Positions 27,393 to 35,504 of a stretch of DNA of 64,000 bases are shown here, in pieces. Made by a program: the position numbers and the translations under genes. The number at the start of each line of letters is the position of its first letter. The stretch's first letter is position 1. The notes beneath the pieces are model-generated. The model was not told the DNA's origin. It did no database searches and saw nothing but the letters and a program-made list of their open reading frames with translations. The stretch comes from Acinetobacter sp. WCHAc010034 (GTDB lineage: Bacteria; Pseudomonadota; Gammaproteobacteria; Pseudomonadales; Moraxellaceae): contig NZ_CP032279.1 of assembly GCF_001696615.3 (NCBI RefSeq), forward strand, positions 930,001-994,000, in the 5' to 3' direction.

Positions 27393-28274
27393 TTATTTCA
27401 AGGCGTCATCCAGCGCGCGCATAATTTCAGCTTTGGTGGCGAAGAAGCGGCTGAACAGACTCGACACCGAGCCGATCATGGTGATGTGCCCCACCCGCGG
27501 CACGGAAATCAGCCGGCTGTAATTTCCCCGCTCTTTCAGCTTGGCGTCAAAATCTGAACTGTTGCTGTGCCCGACAATGTTGTCATTGGCTGCCGTAAAC
27601 AGGTAATGCTTAATGCTGTTCTGCTCGACAAAATAATACGGCATGACCTGCTGATAAGGCATATTCTGATCAAAGGCATCGGCGCAGAGCGGATCGCCCT
27701 TGTAGTCAAAATGATACGGCCCGGCCAGGCCGATAATCGCGCGGATTTTATCGCGGCTTTGCAGCTGGTACGGATGCGGATGATACAGCGCCGACATCAC
27801 ATTGAAAGCCCCGGCCGAATGCCCCATCAGGACAATATTTTCAGCCGCGATCTGCAGCTTCAGCTGCGACTGATGCAGGTAGTTCAGCGCCAGGCTCAAA
27901 TCATTAATATAGCTTGGAAAAATATGCTTGGGCGCCAAATGGTAGTTGATCACGGCGACATCAAAGCCTTCTTTGGCAAAAGCTTCACCGATGAAGCTGT
28001 AATCCTTTTTATCGCCGTGCATCCATGCACCGCCGTGCACAAAGACAATCAGCGGGCGCTGCTGGCGCGGCGAGCTGCTGCGGTACAAATCCAGCCGGTG
28101 GCGCGCTTTCAGGCCATAGGCCACGTTTTTCTGAACCGTATAGCCCTGCTTTGGCGTTAAGCGGTTTAAAGCATAGCTGCCGAAATCATAAATGCGGAAA
28201 TTCCGGTAAAGGAATTTCGCAAGTTCAATTTTCTGATTCAGCTGGTCTTTCCAGCGCTTCACATTAAGATGCAT
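27393..28274 (-). CDS. Carboxylesterase, alpha/beta-hydrolase (HGG/GHSAG type)
   Basis: Predicted esterase of 293 residues. The oxyanion motif is FVHGGAWMHGDK near residue 78. The serine elbow is LMGHSAGAFNVMSALY near 150, and a C-terminal VGHITMIGSVSSL supplies the likely histidine. The arrangement matches the HSL-like/BD-FAE esterase group. There is no clear signal peptide. Its start overlaps the end of dolP by 11 bp, so it is downstream in the same transcript. Substrate unknown. Confidence 0.82.
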   Translation of the reverse strand: MHLNVKRWKDQLNQKIELAKFLYRNFRIYDFGSYALNRLTPKQGYTVQKNVAYGLKARHRLDLYRSSSPRQQRPLIVFVHGGAWMHGDKKDYSFIGEAFAKEGFDVAVINYHLAPKHIFPSYINDLSLALNYLHQSQLKLQIAAENIVLMGHSAGAFNVMSALYHPHPYQLQSRDKIRAIIGLAGPYHFDYKGDPLCADAFDQNMPYQQVMPYYFVEQNSIKHYLFTAANDNIVGHSNSSDFDAKLKERGNYSRLISVPRVGHITMIGSVSSLFSRFFATKAEIMRALDDALK

Positions 28275-28956
28275 TGGTCGGTTCAGCTGTATCCGGATCT
28301 ATTGCGACTGGGGTTTTTACATCCGGCTCGGCATTCAGGGGCATCGATGAAACACTGGCCGCCGTGCGGGCAGCTTGCGGATTCTGCTCAATATTATCCA
28401 CCAAGGTGATAATTTTAGTCACATTGCCGACCTGCTGCAGCAGCTGGTTCAGGTCATTGATTTCAGCTGTATTCAGGCGCCCCATCACATACAGCACGCC
28501 GTCTTCTGTGTGAATATTGACTTTGCTGTCCGACACCACCGCCGCTTTCATCACTAAGCCGCGGGTATTTGCGGTAACCGCGGTATCCTGCATGATGGTG
28601 CTGTAGCTGATTTGATTGCCGACCGTAATGAAATTATGCACGGTTTTGACATCGCTCATGGCTTTGACATTGTCTTCCGCCAGCTGCTTCAAATGCGCGT
28701 CCGGCACCTGTCCGGTCAGCAGCACATTGCCGTGAAAGCTGTCAATATTGACTCGCGACTGATTAAAGCGCGAATCCAGTTTGTATAAGTTGATTTTCGC
28801 TGTCCGGACAATGGAAGAATCAATAAAAACCTGGCCTAAAGACCGCGCGCCGCTTTCTGTCCCTACTGGTGCAGTGCCTGTGCCGCCGGAAATAAAACTT
28901 GCGCAGCCCGATAAACTTGCGGCACATAGCATGGTCATTGCAATACGCTTAAACAC
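28264..28956 (-). CDS. dolP: BON-domain outer-membrane lipoprotein
   Basis: Lipoprotein of 230 residues with two BON domains, like DolP (YraP), which supports outer-membrane integrity. The signal peptide RIAMTMLCAASLSGC ends in the lipobox LSGC. BON 1 contains DSFHGNVLLTGQVPDAHLKQ near residue 75, and BON 2 contains NIHTEDGVLYVMGRLNTAEI near 150. The start is GTG at 28956, with GGAG nine bases upstream; the next ATG would destroy the signal peptide. The C-terminal tail of about 30 residues is polar. Its neighbours yraN and rsmI match the E. coli rsmI-yraN-dolP neighbourhood. Confidence 0.9.
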   Translation of the reverse strand: MFKRIAMTMLCAASLSGCASFISGGTGTAPVGTESGARSLGQVFIDSSIVRTAKINLYKLDSRFNQSRVNIDSFHGNVLLTGQVPDAHLKQLAEDNVKAMSDVKTVHNFITVGNQISYSTIMQDTAVTANTRGLVMKAAVVSDSKVNIHTEDGVLYVMGRLNTAEINDLNQLLQQVGNVTKIITLVDNIEQNPQAARTAASVSSMPLNAEPDVKTPVAIDPDTAEPTNAS

Positions 28957-29026
28957 TCAGCAGGACTCCTTCATCTCAATATTTTTCAGTCGTTTTCTAT
29001 CTATGCATTTACACAGTATGTTTTGT

Positions 29027-29443
29027 TCAAAGATTAATAAACTCTTGATCAAAAGTAAAAGCATTTTCTATCCATTGCTGATCATAAGTGAAATTGGAAA
29101 AATCATGCTGTATCGATTTTGCAAAGCGCTGATAAAAATCAAAACAAATCACATCAAAGCGGCAGTCGTGCTGCTGAAACGCTGGCCGGGCATTGAGGAA
29201 ATGCAGGGCGGTTTTCAGCATTTTGCGCTGCTTGCGCGCGGAAACTGTTTCAGCAGCCTGCGCATAGGCGGTTCTGGAGCGCGCTTTCACTTCAATCAGC
29301 AACAGCTCCTGCCCGCGCTGCACAATCAGGTCAATTTCGCCGTAGGGGCTGTGATAGTTGGCCTGCACCAGAGCATAGCCCTGCAGTTCCGCCAGCTTCA
29401 GCGCCTGCCGCTCCGCCCATTGCCCCAAATTCATTTCAGGCAT
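29027..29443 (-). CDS. yraN: YraN family protein (UPF0102, endonuclease-like fold)
   Basis: Small protein of 138 residues with the restriction-endonuclease-like core of UPF0102: AERQALKLAELQGYALVQAN, then YGEIDLIVQRGQELLLIEVK, where Glu, Asp and the EVK triad form the predicted active site. The function is not settled. I placed the start at ATG 29443; GTG 29449 and ATG 29434 are alternatives, and no strong ribosome site decides between them. The gene is divergent from rsmI. The 240 bp between yraN and rsmI has no convincing gene; lpoA, which lies here in E. coli, is absent. Confidence 0.9.
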   Translation of the reverse strand: MPEMNLGQWAERQALKLAELQGYALVQANYHSPYGEIDLIVQRGQELLLIEVKARSRTAYAQAAETVSARKQRKMLKTALHFLNARPAFQQHDCRFDVICFDFYQRFAKSIQHDFSNFTYDQQWIENAFTFDQEFINL

Positions 29444-29683
29444 ATTCACAACGCGCCCAGCCTTTTTCCGGCAGCATTGACAAATTCAGCCGGCGCTTTA
29501 TAGTCAGAAGCCTTATATGCGCTGCAAAAAGCCTGCCGGACGCTGCCTGCGGCTCGCGCCATAGGGCCTGATTCAGGTAAAATGGCCGAAACTTCTGCAT
29601 AGGCGCCAGCCATTCCTCCCTTCCGCGCCCGTGCAAGTAAATTTTTCTTATTATTCCGCTTATTATTAAACATGGAGAAACCT

Positions 29684-30526
29684 ATGGGTGCTCAGTTATT
29701 TGTTGTTGCGACTCCAATCGGGCACTTAGATGATATCAGTTATCGTGCAATTAATGTGCTGAAGTCGGTTGATCTTATCGCTGCCGAGGATACACGAACT
29801 TCAGCGCAATTGCTAAAGCACTTCGGCATTTCCACCCCTTTAACCGCCTGCCACGACCACAATGAAAGCAATAAAATTGAGCATTTGATTCAGCGCCTGC
29901 AGCAGGGTGAAAATATGGCATTGATCAGCGATGCCGGCACGCCGCTGATCAGCGATCCGGGCTTTAAGCTGGTCCGCGCCGCGCAGGAAAATAATATTCA
30001 GGTGATTCCCGTTCCGGGCGCCTGCGCCGCCATCGCCGCCCTCAGCGCGGTGGGCCTGCCCAGCGACCGCTTCAGCTTTGAAGGCTTCCTGCCGTCACGG
30101 CAGTCACAGCGCATCAGCGCTTTGCAAAAGCTGAAAGATGAAACCCAGACCATGATTATTTATGAAGCGCCGCACCGCATTCTGGAATGCGTCAAGGATA
30201 TGGCCGACGTGTTTGGCGCAGAGCGCCCGGTCGGCTTTGCCCGCGAAATTACCAAAACCTTTGAAACCATCAAAAAGATGACGCTGGGTGAACTGGCGGC
30301 ATTTGTGGAATCTGACCGCAATCAGCAGAAAGGCGAAATTGTTCTGGTGATTGGCGGCGCAACCGAAGAAAAGGATTTGGAGCAGGAAAAGCTGGATCAA
30401 TTGCTGACCCGCCTGCTGCAGGATTTATCGGTCAAAGCGGCCTCTCAGCTGGCGGCGGACTTAACCGGCATTAAGAAGAAAGTGGCCTATCAGCGCGCTT
30501 TGGAGCTTACACAGGATAAGGATTAA
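29684..30526 (+). CDS. rsmI: 16S rRNA (cytidine1402-2'-O)-methyltransferase
   Basis: SAM-dependent tetrapyrrole-methylase-fold enzyme that 2'-O-methylates C1402 of 16S rRNA at the ribosomal P site. The 280 residues fit the family. Motifs are LFVVATPIGHLDDISYRA at the N-terminus, AAEDTRTSAQLLKHFGI near 37, ALISDAGTPLISDPG near 80 and PVPGACAAIAALSAVGLP near 110. The ATG at 29684 is preferred because GGAGA lies just ahead of it; the ATG at 29672 overlaps that ribosome site. Confidence 0.95.
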   Translation: MGAQLFVVATPIGHLDDISYRAINVLKSVDLIAAEDTRTSAQLLKHFGISTPLTACHDHNESNKIEHLIQRLQQGENMALISDAGTPLISDPGFKLVRAAQENNIQVIPVPGACAAIAALSAVGLPSDRFSFEGFLPSRQSQRISALQKLKDETQTMIIYEAPHRILECVKDMADVFGAERPVGFAREITKTFETIKKMTLGELAAFVESDRNQQKGEIVLVIGGATEEKDLEQEKLDQLLTRLLQDLSVKAASQLAADLTGIKKKVAYQRALELTQDKD

Positions 30527-30562
30527 TATCCCTGCTGGCCCGCAGCCAGGTAAAATAATCTT

Positions 30563-30596
30563 TGGATAACTGCGGCATCCTTTCCGCAGTTATCCA
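30563..30596 (+). repeat. 13-bp perfect hairpin after rsmI, no T tract
   Basis: TGGATAACTGCGG (30563-30575) and CCGCAGTTATCCA (30584-30596) pair perfectly around an 8-nt loop. It lies 37 bp past the rsmI stop. The absence of a following T run argues against a normal intrinsic terminator; it may protect the 3' end of the mRNA. Confidence 0.5.
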
Positions 30597-30700
30597 TGCT
30601 TGCCCGCGCAAAAGCCTTTAAACCTCTAAAGAAAAAATGAGGCAGCGCCTGACTGTGCAATAATGCTTAAGCCCGCCTATACTTCCAGCTGATAAATATA

Positions 30701-31114
30701 ATGAAAACTCTGAAATTAAAACCGGTTTATCTGTTCAACCTGCTTTGGCTGCTTGGCCTCTTGCATATCATTTACCATGGCTTCAGGCCTTACCGCCATT
30801 ATATTTTTGAAGAGATGATTTTTCCCGATACTCAAGCCGTCGCTTTAACCGGCTCGGTGTATTCACTGTTCTTTATTGCCGGAAATATTCTGCGCTGGAC
30901 GCCATTCTGGAACAGCTCCCGCTATTGGAGCTATGTATTTCTCAGCTTTATTTTAATCTTTCAAGCGTTCATTGCCTTTGCCGGCGCAATGCACGCGCCG
31001 CCTTATTGGGCTGCACTCATTCTTAACTGCATGTTTTTATTGCTGGCCCATTTTGCTTTTTATCCGATTTATGCGCTCACAAAGAAACAGCTGCAAAAGA
31101 AAAACACCGCTTGA
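30701..31114 (+). CDS. Four-helix membrane protein, unknown
   Basis: Predicted inner-membrane protein of 137 residues. Hydrophobic segments lie near residues 8-26, 46-64, 76-98 and 103-125, and the protein ends in a basic tail (TKKQLQKKN). A TATACT at 30679-30684 would start transcription only about ten bases before the ATG, giving a very short leader. The stop codon lies inside the terminator hairpin. I do not recognise a family. Confidence 0.65.
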   Translation: MKTLKLKPVYLFNLLWLLGLLHIIYHGFRPYRHYIFEEMIFPDTQAVALTGSVYSLFFIAGNILRWTPFWNSSRYWSYVFLSFILIFQAFIAFAGAMHAPPYWAALILNCMFLLLAHFAFYPIYALTKKQLQKKNTA

Positions 31115-31127
31115 AAGCGGTGTTTTT
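31101..31127. terminator. Bidirectional terminator between convergent genes
   Basis: AAAACACCGCTT and AAGCGGTGTTTT form a 12-bp stem with a 2-nt centre. The T5 tract on the plus strand and the A tract on the other side allow use in both directions. Confidence 0.85.
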
Positions 31128-31132
31128 AAATT

Positions 31133-31381
31133 TCAGTCCTGCGCCGCTTCGTCCGGCGGCACTTCAGTAATCCGGCCGCCGCGCGCTAAAAAGGCCGCGA
31201 CTTCATCTTCCAGCGCCTGGCGCTGCTTCTGCTTTGCTGTCACAGTCAGTGTTTCCGCTTCCGCCACATCTCCGTCAGATGCGCCTTCGGATGCGTCAGA
31301 TGCGCCTTTTTCAGCGGCTTTGGCTTCATCATCGTCTACTGCAGAATCGTCTGCATCATCATAATCATTCATATCTGTCAT
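31133..31381 (-). CDS. sutA: SutA/AtfA-like RNA polymerase accessory protein
   Basis: Acidic protein of 82 residues. The first 45 residues are mostly Asp, Glu, Ala and Ser and should be disordered. The C-terminal half reads KQKQRQALEDEVAAFLARGG and then RITEVPPDEA, matching the conserved helix and tail of Pseudomonas SutA. SutA binds RNA polymerase and raises transcription of rRNA and maintenance genes in slow growth. I recall the Acinetobacter homologue being described as AtfA, a global transcription factor (not the wax ester synthase of the same name). GGAG precedes the ATG by eight bases. Family assignment rests on the C-terminal half. Confidence 0.75.
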   Translation of the reverse strand: MTDMNDYDDADDSAVDDDEAKAAEKGASDASEGASDGDVAEAETLTVTAKQKQRQALEDEVAAFLARGGRITEVPPDEAAQD

Positions 31382-31559
31382 CTTGCTCTCCCCACGAATG
31401 ACTGCTTATACCGGTCAGGGTAAAACCTGATTTTAAGTTACAAGAAATTTAGCAATCTCTTCACGTTTCGCATAGAGCCAACCCTTAAAAAAACGTATCT
31501 TTTTTAATCAAAATCGTAATCATACATTTACGTTTGCTTAAAAAACTCGCTATTCGCAG

Positions 31560-32828
31560 TTATGCGCCATAGCGCGTGCCTTTCAGCAGCGGCAAACCAT
31601 TGGCCTGCGCCATGAATGCATCCTTGAGCATTTGCTGATTTTCCACCTGCTTCAGGCCGAAATTGCGCGCCCAAACCACCGGGAACAGGGCCGAGCTTTC
31701 CATCCAGCCAATCGCCGACATGCTGTGCATCATGGCGTCATTCTGCCCTTTGCGCCGGTGCTCATAGCGCCGCAGCGTCTGCTCATACGCCCAAACGCCG
31801 CGCGCCTTGTCATGCAGCAAGGCGTCGCACAGCACCGCCGCATCCAGACAGCCGATATTCACGCCTTGCCCGGCCAATGGATGAATCACATGGGCTGCAT
31901 CGCCAATCAGCGCCAGTCCGGCTTTGACATACTGCTGCGCCGCCCGCGCTTTCAGCGGAAACTTCGCGCGCGGGGTTGCTTCCAGCACTTCACCCAGCAT
32001 GTGATGGCTTTCACGGGTCAGCAGCGCCTTAAATTCAGCATCCGGCAGCGCTGCGTATTCATCGGCATAGTCATCCGGCAAAGTCCAGACGATTGACTGC
32101 CAGTAGCCGTCCTGCGCCGGGTCTAGGCTGGCCATCGGCAGGAAGGCCAGCGGGCCGGTTTCCAGAAAAATCTGGCGCGCAGTATGCAGATGCGGCTGCG
32201 CGGTGCGGATTGCGCAGCTGATGCCCGCCTGCTTGTAGTCCAGCACATCCAGGTCAATAAAGGCCTGCTCGCGGACAAAGGAATTGGCGCCGTCCGCGCC
32301 GATCACCAGTTTGGCTTTCAGCTGGGTTCCATCCGCCAGATGAATATGCCAAACGCCCACGCCTTCTTCGACGCGGCTGACTTTGACTTGGGTGCGGTAA
32401 TCCTGCAGCTGTTCCAGCATCTGCTGCTGAATGGCGAGGTTTAAAATGCTCGGCTCAACCATAGAGCCTAGGGCCTGCTCTGCGCTTGGTGTTTTTTCTG
32501 ATGCTTGGCCGAAATTGATTTCGCCGTAGCCGTTTTTATTCCAGACCTGCATGGCGCTGTACGGCATTTGGCGCGCCAGCCTGTCCCAGACGCCGGCAGT
32601 TTTCAGCAGGTGGATGGTGGCCTGGCTCAGCGCCAAAACCCGCGGATTGGCTACGGCCAAGGTCTTTTCCGCGTCTAAAATCGGCGCGGCATCCAGCACC
32701 GTCGCCTGCACCCCGCCCTGCGCTAAAAGCAGGGCCGTTAAGCCGCCGACCAAGCCGCCGCCGATAATCACCGCATCCAGCACGGCATCCTGAACTTTGT
32801 CCTGAACCGCTGCGTTGACGGCATTCAT
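31560..32828 (-). CDS. ubiI: UbiI/VisC-type FAD-dependent ubiquinone-pathway hydroxylase
   Basis: Flavin monooxygenase of 422 residues from the UbiH/UbiF/COQ6 family. The N-terminal FAD loop is IIGGGLVGGLTALLLAQGG near residue 20. LVIGADGANSFVREQ lies near 178, and GDAAHVIHPLAGQGVNIGC, which binds FAD, near 308. By position after ubiH it should be the C5 hydroxylase UbiI, but UbiF-type specificity cannot be excluded from sequence. Its start overlaps the end of ubiH (ATGA type). Confidence 0.85.
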   Translation of the reverse strand: MNAVNAAVQDKVQDAVLDAVIIGGGLVGGLTALLLAQGGVQATVLDAAPILDAEKTLAVANPRVLALSQATIHLLKTAGVWDRLARQMPYSAMQVWNKNGYGEINFGQASEKTPSAEQALGSMVEPSILNLAIQQQMLEQLQDYRTQVKVSRVEEGVGVWHIHLADGTQLKAKLVIGADGANSFVREQAFIDLDVLDYKQAGISCAIRTAQPHLHTARQIFLETGPLAFLPMASLDPAQDGYWQSIVWTLPDDYADEYAALPDAEFKALLTRESHHMLGEVLEATPRAKFPLKARAAQQYVKAGLALIGDAAHVIHPLAGQGVNIGCLDAAVLCDALLHDKARGVWAYEQTLRRYEHRRKGQNDAMMHSMSAIGWMESSALFPVVWARNFGLKQVENQQMLKDAFMAQANGLPLLKGTRYGA

Positions 32829-34033
32829 GCTTTCAGCCCCATTGCGTAGTTTGCGACCAGCGGCTTAATGCCCGGAATGGTGTCAAAGGCCAGCAGGCCG
32901 GTATTGCGGATCAGCTTTAAGAGCGGATTCTGGTTGCTGAAGCCGCGCACCACGCTATCGCAGAACTTGATCACGCGCTGCTGGTCGGTCAGGCGCGACT
33001 GCTCATAATGCTGCAGCATGGCCGCTTCGCCCAAATCTGCGCCTTTGGCGGTTTGCTCCATTAAATAGCGGCGCAGCACATAGGCGTCACGCATGCACAG
33101 GTTAAAGCCCTGTCCTGCCACGGGATGAATGGTATGGGCCGCATTGCCCATCAGCACCACACGGCCCGCGGCCTGCTTTTCCGCCAGAACTTGCGACAAA
33201 GGGAAACTGAAGCGCTTGCCGGTTTTCTGGAATTTTCCGGCGCGGTCACCGAAGGTCTGCTGCAGGGCATCCAGAAAATGCTGATCATTTTCATCGCCCA
33301 GCCATTCGCCTTCTGTGCCTTTCTGCACTGGCCACACCACTGAACGGCGGTATTCGCCCGGCAGCGGCAGCAGCGCCAAAGGCCCCAATGGGCTGAAGCG
33401 CTCAAAACCGACATGGCCATGCGGCTTAGAGGTCTGCACGGTGGTGACAATCGCCACCTGATCATAATCATGCTCTGATGCGCCAATGCCGAGGGCTTTG
33501 CGGCAGAATGAGTCGCGGCCGTCAGCGGCAATCACCAATTTTGACTGCAAAGCGATTTTATCTTCGCCGCGGCTGGCTTCAATATAGGCCAAATCTGCAT
33601 CTTGGGTGAGTGATGTGACCTGCACGCCGTCAATCAGTTCAATCAATGCTTCCTGCTTAACCTGCTGCAGCAGCACGCGGCCCAGCCAGGCATTTTCAAT
33701 CACCTGGCCAAAGCTTTCGACTTTTTCCTGCTCCGCTTTTAAGCGCGCTTTGCCGAAACCGCCCTGTTCTGTAATGTGCACTTCATAAATAGGCGTGGCG
33801 TGTTCCTGCAAGGCATCCCACAGGCCAAGCTCCTGATAAATCTGCACGGTACGGCGCGACAAGGCGCTGTTGCGCGCATCGAAGCTGGAATGATAAGGCG
33901 CAAGATTTGCATCATCATAGTCTGGATATTTGATGGCTTCGAGCAGCTTTACCCGAATATTCGCCTTTGCCAACATTAAGGCCAGGCTGAGCCCGACCAT
34001 ACCGCCGCCAACAATGATGACTTCTTGCTGCAT
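32825..34033 (-). CDS. ubiH: 2-octaprenyl-6-methoxyphenol hydroxylase
   Basis: FAD monooxygenase acting at C1 of the ubiquinone ring, 402 residues. It has IIVGGGMVGLSLALMLAKA at the N-terminus, FDARNSALSRRTVQIYQELG near residue 51 (typical of UbiH), VIAADGRDSFCRKA near 168 and GNAAHTIHPVAGQGFNLCMR near 295. The FERFSPLGPLALLPLP block matches UbiH closely. It is usually co-transcribed with ygfB and pepP, but here the 4.4-kb insert separates it from pepP, so it needs its own promoter in 34034-34201. Confidence 0.92.
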   Translation of the reverse strand: MQQEVIIVGGGMVGLSLALMLAKANIRVKLLEAIKYPDYDDANLAPYHSSFDARNSALSRRTVQIYQELGLWDALQEHATPIYEVHITEQGGFGKARLKAEQEKVESFGQVIENAWLGRVLLQQVKQEALIELIDGVQVTSLTQDADLAYIEASRGEDKIALQSKLVIAADGRDSFCRKALGIGASEHDYDQVAIVTTVQTSKPHGHVGFERFSPLGPLALLPLPGEYRRSVVWPVQKGTEGEWLGDENDQHFLDALQQTFGDRAGKFQKTGKRFSFPLSQVLAEKQAAGRVVLMGNAAHTIHPVAGQGFNLCMRDAYVLRRYLMEQTAKGADLGEAAMLQHYEQSRLTDQQRVIKFCDSVVRGFSNQNPLLKLIRNTGLLAFDTIPGIKPLVANYAMGLKA

Positions 34034-34101
34034 GCTTTCATCCTTTTTATGAGGTATTCGAATTCAGGAGATTCAATCGAAATACGTATAAGCTGTAATG
34101 G

Positions 34102-34144
34102 ATTTTATATTACATCAAGGACATGCATTTTTATAATGAAATAG
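34102..34144. repeat. Direct repeat flanking the Sel1 gene, copy 1
   Basis: A 43-bp AT-rich stretch beginning ATTTTATATTAC and ending with TTTATAATGAAAT plus two bases. It matches 35403-35445 at 35 of 43 positions without gaps. It lies just ahead of ubiH. The remainder of 34034-34201 shows no gene. Confidence 0.6.
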
Positions 34145-34201
34145 GAAATTGTTGTTTGGAGTTGAACTGGAATGATACATTATTCAAAATGAATCTAAAG
34201 C

Positions 34202-35368
34202 TTACAGAAGCTCATCCAGCCGTTTTTGCGCATCTTCATTAAAATTACCTGCAGCTTGATAATACCAGCGTTTTGCAACTTTTAAATCTATATCGAAACC
34301 ATTCCCATACTCATACATCAAGCCAAGCCTATAAGGCGCAACTGCATTTCTTTGCTTTGCTGCTTTGCGGTATAAATTTGAAGCTTCCGTAAAACTTTGT
34401 TCAACCCCCTCACCCTTTTCATACATTTCACCCAGAACAGTTTGTGCATCAGCATTGCCTTGAGCCACTGACTTGTTTATCCATAACAATGCTTGCAGAT
34501 CATTTTTTTGCACGCCTTTACCGCCAAGATAAAGCAGGCCTAAATTGAGCTGTCCAAATTGATCTTCCATATCTGCAGCTTGCTGATACCAATATTGCGC
34601 TAAAGCATAATCCTGAACTAATCCATCTCCATTTTCATACATCTTGCCAAGCTCATTTTGAGCAATTGCATCTCCCTTCTGTGCGCGCTTCAGAATTCTC
34701 TCATATCCAGGAATCTTTTTATAATCAATCCTCAATGATTGCTTAATTTCATAATCACAATCAATAATATCAAAACCTAAATAGCTTTCGAATAATTCAA
34801 CCAGCAATCTGCGCGCCAATGCTGTGTGATACATTGACTGATTCTTTGAAGCAATGTGATAGTGCTTAAAATAACTTTCTGTATCTTCTGTAAATTCGGA
34901 TGAAAAATCGCAATCTGTTATTTTTTCTGTCTTCAACTTACCGTTTTCTAAATATTCACGTTCATAATATGTTGAAAAATTAAGCCATTCTTTTTCAAAG
35001 TCTTGTATTTCCCCTTCAAAATACACGTCTTCATCTTCTTCCTGCAAAACCCGTCTAACTTCTATATTATTTTTATAAATCAGATAGCTATAACCATCAC
35101 AATTATCTACACATTCAAAAAAAATCACCCAATCCTTTGAGGGCAAATCATCCAATAATTCTTGCCATAACTCAGGGTTATTGTATGCAGAATAGAAAAT
35201 ATCTGCATTATCGACAAGAATGAAATTTCCATCAATCGACTGTATACGAATATTTGTATACGAATCAATAATGTCAATTTCATGCTGCATCCATTTATAA
35301 ATAATAGCTTTTACTTCTTTAATATCGCCTTGGAATGGAAACACCATTCCTGTCATTCGAGTACCCAT
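34202..35368 (-). CDS. Sel1-repeat protein with an unknown N-terminal domain
   Basis: Protein of 388 residues from the ATG at 35368; a TTG eight codons upstream is less likely. Residues 1-225 form an acidic, aromatic-rich domain that I do not recognise. Residues about 226-388 are four Sel1-like repeats plus a partial one, for example NELGKMYENGDGLVQDYALA, LNLGLLYLGGKGVQ, TVLGEMYEKGEGVEQSFTEA and YRLGLMYEYGNGFDIDLKVA. There is no signal peptide or membrane helix, so it should be cytoplasmic. Sel1 repeats are protein-interaction scaffolds. The base composition is clearly richer in A+T than the flanking core genes, suggesting acquisition. Confidence 0.75.
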   Translation of the reverse strand: MGTRMTGMVFPFQGDIKEVKAIIYKWMQHEIDIIDSYTNIRIQSIDGNFILVDNADIFYSAYNNPELWQELLDDLPSKDWVIFFECVDNCDGYSYLIYKNNIEVRRVLQEEDEDVYFEGEIQDFEKEWLNFSTYYEREYLENGKLKTEKITDCDFSSEFTEDTESYFKHYHIASKNQSMYHTALARRLLVELFESYLGFDIIDCDYEIKQSLRIDYKKIPGYERILKRAQKGDAIAQNELGKMYENGDGLVQDYALAQYWYQQAADMEDQFGQLNLGLLYLGGKGVQKNDLQALLWINKSVAQGNADAQTVLGEMYEKGEGVEQSFTEASNLYRKAAKQRNAVAPYRLGLMYEYGNGFDIDLKVAKRWYYQAAGNFNEDAQKRLDELL

Positions 35369-35402
35369 AATTTTTTTATTTTCACGCAGCAAAAATCAAT
35401 TC

Positions 35403-35445
35403 ATTTTATATTACCTCAAAGATTTTATTTTTTATAATGAAATGG
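35403..35445. repeat. Direct repeat flanking the Sel1 gene, copy 2
   Basis: Partner of the repeat at 34102-34144, 1.3 kb away in the same orientation, just upstream of the Sel1 gene. Eight of 43 positions differ. Confidence 0.6.
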
Positions 35446-35504
35446 ATGTTTTACACGCTTCCACTGTAAAGCGATGCGCTAAAGCTTATGAAGATCACCG
35501 TCCT

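Noticed and set aside
29446..29673. Two minus-strand frames of 66 and 75 codons between yraN and rsmI
   Set aside because: They overlap each other in different frames, lack ribosome sites and show no domain; this looks like promoter DNA.
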